From Tubiluchus corallicola (lineage: Eukaryota > Priapulida > Priapulimorpha > Priapulimorphida > Tubiluchidae), in NCBI GenBank assembly GCA_030141605.1, contig JAQGDQ010000052.1, positions 436,001 to 500,000 of the forward strand: DNA of 64,000 nucleotides, read 5' to 3'. Within the stretch, counting starts at the first letter, position 1, and every line of letters starts with the position of its first letter. The notes beneath the pieces were generated by a model. The model was not told where the DNA came from. It saw only the letters and a list, made by a program, of their open reading frames with translations, and searched no databases. Below, piece after piece: positions 28,110 to 35,918 of the stretch. The position numbers and the translations under genes were made by a program.

Positions 28110-28150
28110 AATGAAGCCTAGGAGACGCATTTCGTCCTCATCAGCCTCCG
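28110..28150 (-). ncRNA. Hammerhead-ribozyme-like core (degenerate)
   Basis: The - strand reads GGAGG-CTGATGA-GGAC-GAAA-TGCG-TC-TCC. The two invariant hammerhead boxes (CTGATGA and GAAA) are in the right order, a GTC precedes the expected cleavage point, and GGA/TCC can pair as stem I. Stem II would be only a base pair or so and stem III is minimal, so this is either a decayed ribozyme of a retroelement (Penelope-like elements and retrozymes carry such motifs) or chance. Confidence 0.25.
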
Positions 28151-28534
28151 ATTAAAAAAACCATTTGCACGAGGCAGTTGAACGCTTTATGCTGGTGACA
28201 ATTCTCTCTCAATGACGGGTACTTGTCACGCTGGTCTATTACTTGTACGTTTAATGCGACCAGCTTCAAATGAGAACAGACAAATGATTTAGCAGAACTG
28301 TCAACCTGCCCCACATAAAAGTCTCATTAAATGGAGTAATTTGATCATTGGGAAGCGGGGATTTAATGTTGAAGCGAAGCCCAAAGCAGAAATGCAGTAA
28401 ACGAATAAAAATTCGTTGGATGTTTAGTTAGATGTGTTGCCATTTTTAAAATTATCCAGGGCACGTGTTCACCTGCTAGTATGAGCTTGTCCAATTGCAT
28501 TAAGTTCAGAACAAACTGTAACGCACTATCCTCC

Positions 28535-28615
28535 ACTAGGATTCGAACCCAGATCTGCTACATTCCAAACAGCTACGTTAACCATTCACAGAGACTCAGA
28601 GATTTACTGCGCGAA
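28535..28615 (-). repeat. tRNA-derived SINE head
   Basis: The - strand holds a good T-arm (CTGGG-TTCGAAT-CCTAG) with a perfect pol III B-box, and a pairing 5-bp anticodon stem (GCTGT/GTAGC) with loop TTGGAAT. Upstream is an A-box-like stretch (GTGAATGGTTAACG). The acceptor ends do not pair, so it is not a functional tRNA. It is most likely the head of a tRNA-derived SINE, related to the copy at 9365-9440. Confidence 0.5.
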
Positions 28616-29207
28616 TTAGTACCGTTAAGTAATTAAGAACAGAGTGAGAAGATTCTCACTATATATCGTAAATGAAGCCAAGCGTTGGGCCTTGAATCAC
28701 TGAAATTATAAGCCACTAATCTTATTCTCATTGCGGCAAATGTGTGTTATGCATCGTAGTAGATGCAGCTTACCTAAAATTACCTTAGATTAAAACCATT
28801 ATGGCGGGTAGGACCTGATAGGTCTGTATTGGAAAAAGTCTTAGGTTACGACACTCGTCATTGATCGCTGTGAGAATAATATGCGGCGTTCAGTCCTAAT
28901 AAATAAGGTTATGTTTACCATGAATGCTGTCACCAGAAAACAGAAGTTGACAATTTGTGAGTCAGAACAGAGTTCTGTTCTTTCACAAGGTCTACCATTT
29001 GTAGTGGTAACGGTAGTAGTAGCAGTGGTAATAGCAGTGGTCGTGGTAGTGGTAGCGGTAGTAGTAGTGGTAGTTAGTAGTAGCGGTTGTAGCTTCTAAT
29101 AATAAAAGAAATAGTAATTAGCCTAACTGAAACTTCCAATACATTCTTGTGGATATTATTTTTCTTTTAGTATTTTTTATAATCTTTTGGAAAGCTTTCA
29201 CTATTAC
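28616..29207. other. Intergenic with GGT/AGT-rich simple sequence
   Basis: A cryptic trinucleotide region (GTA, GTG, GCA) occupies about 28999-29095 and gives a poly-Val open frame at 28881-29099 that is not a gene. Nothing else recognised. Confidence 0.6.
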
Positions 29208-29510
29208 AGATATAAATGAAATGAAGTGGTTCAAATATTACTTGTTTGATATAGACAGCAGAGTCCAAAATGTTTGATTTGGGCAAAGGACAATTACTTG
29301 TGGTTTATCCCAAGGACTAATTTTGGGACCTTTGTTATTTGATTATTCGCAGGTAATCCAAGGATCTATTATCCTAATTTTTTTTCTTTTGTCAAGATTC
29401 AAACCGTGACTAACGCAAAACTGCCTAAATTAAATGTATGGCTTCGCACAATTATATTATCGTTAAATATGAAAAAAGCCAACTGTGACATTTTTAATTA
29501 TAATATAGAC
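29208..29510 (+). pseudogene. LINE reverse transcriptase fragment (CR1/Jockey type)
   Basis: The + strand encodes pieces of a non-LTR retrotransposon reverse transcriptase in broken frames. First is a WF-containing segment (29222 on). It is followed by CGLSQGLILGPLLF at 29299-29340, which matches the conserved GxxQGSxLGPLLF motif before the YINDL region. In another frame, QTVTNAKLPKLN and SLNMKK (29398-29500) match the segment after the catalytic FADD box. The YIND and FADD region itself is deleted. Frameshifts and the internal deletion show a long-dead copy of a CR1/Jockey-superfamily LINE. Confidence 0.7.
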
Positions 29511-30919
29511 AAAGTTTTAGATAAATAGTATGTAAATTGGTAATAAACGTAAAACTCATCACATGTATTATGATAAATTTTAGTCATTGATACTTTAATA
29601 TTAATGATTTGCATCACCTTGAATGTGTATTGCTTTTATACAAATATTATAATGGGTTTCTTTCCTATATTTATCGACGATTCAAATACTGTCAACAAGT
29701 CCATGTATAACTGCTTTCCTCGCATACTAACTGCGGCTACCAACATCGTCCGTATACCACTGTCCAACAATAGGCTCAAGCTCCTCTTTGTTAAAAGAAA
29801 TAACTGATAATCATATATTCGATTTCTTACACGCTGCTAAATAGCGTTTTTAAATATTGCTGTCTGTTTATTGTGCAGTGTACCGAAATCGCATTTGTGA
29901 AATATTCCATGAATTGCTTTGAATGTGAAATTGAAATGCTTTTGTAAAAATTTTATATTCTTCTGACTGCACTCGGTTCTGAGCAGTTTTGCATGGGGAG
30001 TCTCGAACGATCGCGCTCCTACTCTTATTCAGACTGATTTGTATGTACCAGTCACAATAGTAAAATCGTCTCATGTTTATTATGCGTTAATTTTTTGCCT
30101 GCTACAAGAAAACAAAGGGCAGCTTGTAAAATTACTTCGATACAATAAGAAAAACACATTTTAAAACTGAATATTAAAGTGCATAAATAAATATTCTTGC
30201 TTTTTGGTAAACGGATATCATTCTCTTTAATCGGTAATAGCCAATCGGTCTGACTCACAAATACATCACTTGTGAGTTTTAATCAAACATTGATTTAAAA
30301 ACTCAACACTAACGTTTACTATTTATTCGAATAGGTTTATAAAATTTCAGCAATCATTTGCCTGTGAAACTTTTCAGAAGGAAAGGGCTGTAAACAGACG
30401 AGAGTAAAAAATTACCTCGCACTTTTTAGCGAATTAGAGTAAAATTTGTGTTTCCATCAGTGGTAAAGTGTCACACACACAACAAAGTAGACAGTTTTTA
30501 CAAAAGCACAGTCTGACGCTTCCTCCATAAATTCTCCATTAGCGCTAGCCAATCAGAACTTTTTGGTTGCTATTAGGCTTATACATCAAAGCAGCATTTA
30601 AGCAGCTTTGTCACTTTGAACTGTAACTTGCGTAAAAGACGTTTTTGCTTAAACAAAGCTACACAGATTATAACATGGAAGAGACTGCGTGTCATCTTTT
30701 GCTTTTTCGTGTCCACTTGATCAAGCCCACGCGCCATTTTGTGATTCCTAACAACTGAGTTAGTCTGAGTAACCGGCATTAACGTATCGTTTGTCTTATT
30801 ATATATAATTAGTGATAAACAGAAAATGAAAGCGTAAAATAAAAAATCGCCGAGATAAACTGATTGATAGCCGCTAAATGTGTATGCTCGCCATCCAAGG
30901 TTGTTCAATTTATGACATT
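29511..30919. other. Intergenic, no gene seen
   Basis: No coding exon or RNA gene recognised. The 153-codon - strand frame at 30579-31040 starts inside the BEL/Pao LTR and has no motifs, so I treat it as chance. Confidence 0.5.
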
Positions 30920-30924
30920 CTCTG

Positions 30925-31218
30925 TGTCGTGTTGACAAAAGGTATAACAGTATAATATACTTTAAACGTTTATTGATACACAAGTTTCCACAGAAATGTA
31001 GGTAAAATGATGTCTGCATATAATGCTTTGTGAAAGCCAACTGGTCGTACAGAATATAGCAAAACTAGAGCCACCGTTCACTATTAGGTTAAACCCATTT
31101 TTAGAATAGGTAACAGATAGATAGAAGCCATATCTACTACAGTCATAGCGGTTTACAGGTTAGTCGTCTAATTGCAAATTAAATGTATTTTTATGACTTT
31201 CGGTCGTTCACAACCACA
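30925..31218 (-). repeat. 3' LTR of BEL/Pao element
   Basis: 294 bp with TGT...ACA ends (inverted TGTCGT/ACCACA on this copy). It is a near-copy of 34828-35122. The integrase frame stops inside it at 31191-31193, so the last nine or so pol codons are encoded by the LTR. Confidence 0.95.
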
Positions 31219-32612
31219 TCCTCCCGCCAGCATGCCAACAGTTGTGTAGTGTCTTTAGTTTCACCTGCCTCGAAACTCGTTTCTAAGGGAACCAAATCCT
31301 TCACCCCTCTTCTTGTTACGTAGCCAGTCGGGAGCTTGATGCTGACAAAGCGGATCTCGCCATCTTGTGAAGGTAGGAAGTCTACAATCTTTCCAATCTT
31401 CCATGTTGCACGTGGAGTAGCGTCTTGAATCAGGCAAACTTCTCCAACTGTAGGTTTTCTTGCGATTTCTCCACGTTTCCGTCGAAAGTGCACTTGGTGG
31501 GTTTCTCTCAATGAGTGCAGATAGTGCTTATGCCATACACTCCAAAACTGATCTAGCTTTCGGTTGACCTTCTGCCATTGGACCTTCAGTGCATCTGTAG
31601 GTCTTGCTTCTGGCATATAGTCTGGGTCCAAAACATCTTCGTTCGGTGTAGAAATGCTTAGTTTTCCCATAGGCGCGATGAAATTAGCTGGTGTCAACAT
31701 TGTAAGTTCTTCAGGATTCGATGAAATGTTAAGCAGTGGTCTAGTGTTCATCAGACTTTCGATCTGCGTTATGAGAGTTTGCAGTCCATCGTTGTCTAAT
31801 GTAGCTTTCCACAGAGTTTTCTTCGTGGCCTGCTTAATTACTCCCACAAGACGCTCATAGAATCCAGCGACCCACGGTGACCTCTCGGGAATATATTTCC
31901 AGCGTATTCGTTGTTTTGCAAAATATTGCATCAGCAGTGCTTCACTCTTCTTGAAATATGTAGCGTTGTCACTCAGGATAACTGCTGGACAACCTCTTCT
32001 GCTAATGAAGCGAATTATTGCTTGAACAGTGGCACTTGCTGACTGATCCTGAACAATTTCCAAGTGGACCGCCCGTGTTGTGAAGCAAGTGAATAATGCT
32101 ATCCATCTCTTCTCATGATATTCACCTGGCTTGGCACGAATGAGCATTGGTCCTATGTAATCCATCCATGTAAAGTGAAATGCGGGTGTCCTGCAGAGAC
32201 GTTCCATTGGTAGTTGAGCCATTCTTGGTGGTTTGAATGTTCCTCCTTGAATTTTTTGGCACAGGAGACACTTAGACAAAGTTTTCCGCACTGTTGTATA
32301 ACCTTGTGGAATCCAGTATTGTTTCCTAATCTCAGCTAGAGTAGCTTTAACTCCAGAATGCAAGACTCTCCTGTGAGCCTTTTCAATGATTAGCTCTGTA
32401 AAATGATGACTTCTAGGTAGCAGAATTGGAAACATTGATTGATCAGTTATTGCATTAGCAAGCCTCCCGCCACAGCATATAACACCTTTGTCAGTGTGGA
32501 GATCTAGTTGTTTTATCAGTTGATTAAATTTGCCATGGTGTAGAAGTTTGGATTCCATTGAGAAGCAGTCCTGTTGCACTTGTTTAATCCACATCATACG
32601 TGCTTCAATCAT
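31191..32612 (-). CDS. BEL/Pao pol, integrase part
   Basis: Encodes the integrase end of a BEL/Pao polyprotein (473 codons from the first Met, but the frame is open further upstream). An N-terminal HHCC zinc-binding site is intact (His80, His85, Cys115, Cys118). The rve catalytic core shows Asp151 (in WMDYIG), Asp215 (in LSDNA) and Glu253 (in FYERL), the D,D,E triad that cuts and joins DNA. A C-terminal DUF5641-type domain (about residues 385-445) follows. The frame is the same as that of the RNase H segment 32637-33437 and is separated from it only by one TAA plus eight codons, so both were one polyprotein. The 3' end runs into the LTR. Catalytic residues look complete, but the element around it is not. 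Confidence 0.93.
   Translation of the reverse strand: MIEARMMWIKQVQQDCFSMESKLLHHGKFNQLIKQLDLHTDKGVICCGGRLANAITDQSMFPILLPRSHHFTELIIEKAHRRVLHSGVKATLAEIRKQYWIPQGYTTVRKTLSKCLLCQKIQGGTFKPPRMAQLPMERLCRTPAFHFTWMDYIGPMLIRAKPGEYHEKRWIALFTCFTTRAVHLEIVQDQSASATVQAIIRFISRRGCPAVILSDNATYFKKSEALLMQYFAKQRIRWKYIPERSPWVAGFYERLVGVIKQATKKTLWKATLDNDGLQTLITQIESLMNTRPLLNISSNPEELTMLTPANFIAPMGKLSISTPNEDVLDPDYMPEARPTDALKVQWQKVNRKLDQFWSVWHKHYLHSLRETHQVHFRRKRGEIARKPTVGEVCLIQDATPRATWKIGKIVDFLPSQDGEIRFVSIKLPTGYVTRRGVKDLVPLETSFEAGETKDTTQLLACWREDVVVNDRKS
31219..31228 (-). other. Polypurine tract
   Basis: On the - strand GGCGGGAGGA lies directly before the 3' LTR. This is where plus-strand priming of LTR retroelements occurs. 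Confidence 0.75.
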
Positions 32613-32636
32613 CTCATCTGCAGTGATATTAGTTGA

Positions 32637-33437
32637 TTATGGTATCTTCTTTTTGCGACACCTGTCAATAAATCTCTGGCAGTAGCTGGTTACTCTTAGA
32701 AGCTTGTCATAGTCGCTGTAGTTATTAACATCTATACCAAAGGGGTAAACGGCAGGTTTCTCCTCCATTACTGTAACTAAAGCTGTCTGTGTTTTTCTTG
32801 AACGACTCAAGTTTGGCAACTGTATGTTGGTGTTTCCACTCCGTTTTGGCCACTGTTCAGTCTCTAGTGATAACCATTCTGGTCCACAAATCCAGTTGCA
32901 CTCACATAATTTCTTTGCTGAGATTCCGCGTGTGCCCCAATCAGCAGGATTGGCTTTAGTGTCGATGTATCTAAACTGGATATCATCCATAGATATTATT
33001 TCACTTCGGCGTCTTTCTATATAGGGTGGTAAAACTTTGGACGAGTGAATCCAACAGAGCACAATTTGTGAATCTGTCCATAAGTGCTTATCCAGCAATG
33101 GTTGATCAATCTGCTTTTCTGCAAATCGAAGCATCCTGCATCCTGTTAGAACGGCTTCTAGTTCTAGTCGTGGTAGAGTTTGACTAACTGTCAATGTCGC
33201 TACTTGAGACTTCGCAAATGCTAATGAAGATATAACGTGGTTATCTAAACGTTGATGAATATAGATGCAGGCACAATATGCATCTTTACTGGCATCTGTG
33301 AAGCATAGTAGTTGAACAGGAACTTGTCTATCCATGATGACTCTGCGTGGAAGCGTTATTTGTAGAATGTTTTTCTGAAGATAACTGAAATAAGGACTGA
33401 AACAAGAACTGAAATAAAAATCTGACATCAGAAACAT
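32637..33437 (-). pseudogene. BEL/Pao pol, RNase H part
   Basis: Encodes the RNase H region that follows reverse transcriptase in Pao-type pol (Peptidase_A17/Pao family region). Acidic residues fit an RNase H site: Asp48 (FTDAS), Glu92 or Glu94 (RLELEA), Asp122 (WTDSQ), and Asp166 in the signature NPADWGTRG. About the first 28 residues do not look like pol and derive from the deletion junction. Reverse transcriptase fingers, palm and its YxDD box are missing. A TAA at 32637-32639 interrupts an otherwise continuous frame into the integrase. No genuine start codon is expected, since this was the interior of a polyprotein. Confidence 0.9.
33376..33425 (-). other. Deletion junction with three TTTCAG repeats
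   Basis: Just upstream of the RNase H homology, the - strand carries TATTTCAG, TTGTTTCAG and TTATTTCAG in tandem at about 11-bp spacing. Each looks like a pyrimidine-rich 3' splice acceptor. They lie where protease and reverse transcriptase should be. Whether they were part of the intact element or made at the deletion cannot be told from one copy. Confidence 0.5.
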
Positions 33438-33463
33438 AATAACAATGGCAACTGAAATTTACT

Positions 33464-34679
33464 TTATAACGCAAGCATAACTTGTCCTTCATTGGTTCGA
33501 TGTAAATTTACTTCTTGGTAGTTTTCCAAAAATGATATTAATTCTTCCATCTTTACTGCATCTCTTTTTTTTGCCTTGATACAGCCGAAATCTATTCATT
33601 TCTTCCGTCGGATATTTAGGTAGTTTTTCTACTAACTCTGTCACGTGAGTGTCGAGGGCTTGATTTGTAATGCCTTGACGTTTGAGCGATATAGTAACTG
33701 AGCGTATTTCATCGGTAAATTGTTCAAGGTTACTGAGGTTTTCTTTCACGTGCGGAACTGCTTTCAGGGAGTCCCAATGCGCTTTCTCTTGAAAACCGGG
33801 ATTGCCGTAAAAATTCTTCAAAATAGTGACTGCTTCACTGTACTTGTCGCCTTCCATTCCCAACCCTTTAATTTTGTCATACGCTGGTCCTTCTAAAACT
33901 CGATGTAGATAGTCTAATTTCTGTTTGTTGCTGAGTTGTCTGCTGTCAACGTTGATTTTGAATGATTCCCAGAAATTGTTCCATTGTAATGCGTTGCCGT
34001 TAAATTTTGCTAGTTCGATCTTCGGGAGCCTCGCGGTTGTAAAATTCGTAGTAGAATCTGATGACATATGCGGTGGCGGACTGCTGACGGGTTGCTTTTT
34101 CACCGACTCTAGGATTAACTGTAGCTCTTCTGTGCGTTCTTTGCGTTCGCGTTCTCGTTCTTCTTGAAGCGTTTGGAACATCTGTCGTTGCGATTGTAGA
34201 AACATTTGCATCATTGCAAGTGTAGCGTCTTGTTGTGACAGCGATCCGCCCTGCGCTGGTTGATTTACCTGTGACGTAATTTCATTCAGCAATACTTGAC
34301 CCGTGGATGCAGTATTTTGCTGTGTTGGCAGCGAAGTGGTTTCCGTTTGATTTTCGTCAGATATTATTTCGACCTTATCAGCGGGTTTCGCAGCTTGAAT
34401 TACATTGATGACGTCACCATTGCAACCGAATTCGGACAACTGCTTTGTAGTAAACGTTCCCGATTTCACCAGCTGAATTAGTAAATTATTGTCGCAACAT
34501 TTCTCGCATGCCCATTGAAACTCGCCCAGCTTACTTAATGCCTCATAAAGTTTCTCTGTTAGTACATGATCTTGCTTTAGGTTTAAACAGTTTATGCACC
34601 ACCAACGTTCACAGCTGTCACATGTCAACCCACTTGTAACACTTTGACGACAATTTATGCATTTGTTATCTTTAGCCAT
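33464..34679 (-). pseudogene. BEL/Pao gag, frameshifted
   Basis: The ATG-initiated frame (34679 down to 33489, 396 codons) begins with a PHD-like zinc finger (Cys7, Cys10, Cys20, Cys23, Cys28, Cys31, then WACEKC at 56-61). A Gln-rich linker follows with a charged coiled-coil-like stretch (about 165-195), then a DUF1759 gag domain (about 218-365, including FNGNALQWNNFW). At a run of eight A on the coding strand (T8 at 33565-33572) the frame appears shifted by one base. Gag-like residues (KMEELISFLENY) continue in the neighbouring frame and end at a stop at 33464-33466, while the original frame runs on in unrelated residues. Gag would assemble particles around element RNA; this copy gives a truncated product. 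Confidence 0.85.
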
Positions 34680-34812
34680 AATTAGTCATTACGAAAATGT
34701 TCGAAAATTATTTACCGGTAGACTGACGTCCTAGCGAGTAGACGATCGCTCTTTCTTGGTAAACGTAGACTGCATACAAGTATCGTCGCCCACTGATTAG
34801 CAGAAATCTACT

Positions 34813-34823
34813 CTCTGCTACCA
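34813..34823 (-). other. Primer binding site, initiator Met tRNA type
   Basis: On the - strand TGGTAGCAGAG starts four bases after the 5' LTR. It is complementary to the 3' end of animal initiator methionine tRNA (CTCTGCTACCA). The match weakens after 11 bases. Confidence 0.8.
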
Positions 34824-34827
34824 ATTT

Positions 34828-35122
34828 TGTCGTGTTGACAAAAGGTATAACAGTAGAATATACTTTAAACGTTTGTTGATACAGAAGTTTCCACAGAAAT
34901 ATAGGTAAAATGATGTCTGCATATAATGTCTTGTAAAAGCCAACTGGTCGTACAGAATATAGCAAAACTAGAGCCACCGTTCACTATTAGGTTAAACCCA
35001 TTTTTAGAATAGGTAACAGATAGATAGAAGCCATATCTACTACAGTCATAGCGGTTTACAGGTTATTAGTCTAATTGCAAATTAAATGGATTTTTTATGA
35101 TTTTCGGTCGTTCACAACGACA
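34828..35122 (-). repeat. 5' LTR of BEL/Pao element
   Basis: 295 bp with TGTCGT/ACGACA inverted ends. It should hold the element promoter. Compared with the 3' LTR, about 12 substitutions and one indel are visible, roughly 4 percent. Confidence 0.95.
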
Positions 35123-35145
35123 CTCTGTGTCCTAAAAATAACCTT

Positions 35146-35168
35146 TGACCTAGGTCAAATTGACGTCA
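35146..35168. promoter_or_regulatory. Two adjacent palindromic motifs (nuclear-receptor-like and CRE-like)
   Basis: TGACCTAGGTCA (35146-35157) is two abutting nuclear-receptor half sites in everted order. Three bases on comes TGACGTCA (35161-35168), the perfect cAMP-response element. They lie 19 bp outside the element's 5' LTR and its target duplication, so they belong to the host flank. No gene start is visible nearby. Confidence 0.3.
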
Positions 35169-35825
35169 CTCAACTACACCATTAAAAGTGTCACACTAAT
35201 TTATCACAAGAATCTGAATTGCGTTTATTGACTAATATAATTTAGTTAGGAATTGAGTGGGCAACGCTACACTCAATGTACGAATTACATTAGTCCAACA
35301 AAGATATTGTACTTGCGGTCATCAGTAATTAAATAGTTAGTAAATTATAAGGTGCAATTATCAATATAATATTGTAATATTATAATATATTGTAGTTACA
35401 TATATACATGGAGAATTTTAGCTACTGCCTCAATGATTGAATTAACATTACTGTGGTTAAAAATTGATGGCAAACTATCAAAGTTGATGGATGCGTACTC
35501 TAACCAACAGCTACCGATAAACCAAGATAATACAAGAAACGCTGACTGAACAGGCAATTCTCGCTATTACACTAACATATCCCATTTTGTCTGATGGTAC
35601 AACGGGTCTGGGGAAGCAATAATTTGTTCAGAGTACCAACCTACCTAATGCCATCAACTACCTACCATTGTTTATTTAATAAACGGCTGTTATAAGGGCC
35701 AAACATAAAGTAGATCGAGCCGTACAATTTTTTATTTATTTAAGTCTCTTACATAAATGACTTAAGTCTCACATCTGTACGTCAAAAGTTAAAAGTCATT
35801 GGCTAAAATTTTTTTTCTGCTGAAG
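35169..35825. other. Intergenic, no gene seen
   Basis: AT-rich, no motif recognised. Confidence 0.5.
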
Positions 35826-35835
35826 TACGTTATGA

Positions 35836-35901
35836 ACATTAATTATATCAAAAGGTAGTGTAATGTAGAGGACATTCAGTACCTTTTGATATAATTAATG
35901 T
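35836..35901. ncRNA. Pre-miRNA-like hairpin with direct-repeat flanks
   Basis: Two perfect 22-nt inverted arms (35836-35857 and 35880-35901) enclose a 22-nt loop, which itself has a 5-bp stem (AATGT/ACATT) around AGAGG. The folded unit is 66 nt, the size and arm length of an animal pre-miRNA, although such perfect pairing is unusual for one. The 11-bp direct repeat TACGTTATGAA (35826-35836 and 35908-35918) flanks it, which instead suggests a small palindromic insertion with target duplication. The strand of any transcript is unknown. Confidence 0.45.
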
Positions 35902-35918
35902 TTACTTTACGTTATGAA

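Larger units (their letters stand above)
30920..35127 (-). mobile_element. BEL/Pao LTR retrotransposon, deleted copy
   Basis: A full LTR-to-LTR insertion on the - strand. The 5-bp target duplication CTCTG (30920-30924 and 35123-35127) is perfect. The LTRs are 294 and 295 bp and differ at about a dozen sites by eye, so the insertion is not brand new. Order in the coding direction: 5' LTR, primer site, gag, RNase H, integrase, polypurine tract, 3' LTR. Protease and most of reverse transcriptase are absent: only about 50 bp separate the gag frame from the RNase H frame. Family assignment rests on the PHD-like zinc finger plus DUF1759 in gag, the Pao-type RNase H and the DUF5641 tail of the integrase. 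It cannot move on its own. Confidence 0.95.

Noticed and set aside
29980-30030. B-box-like GTTCGAGACTCC on the - strand
   Set aside because: No A-box and no anticodon-arm-like hairpin at tRNA spacing.
30579-31040. 153-codon - strand open frame
   Set aside because: It begins inside the BEL/Pao LTR, has no domain motif and is rich in residues expected from AT-rich DNA. Chance frame.
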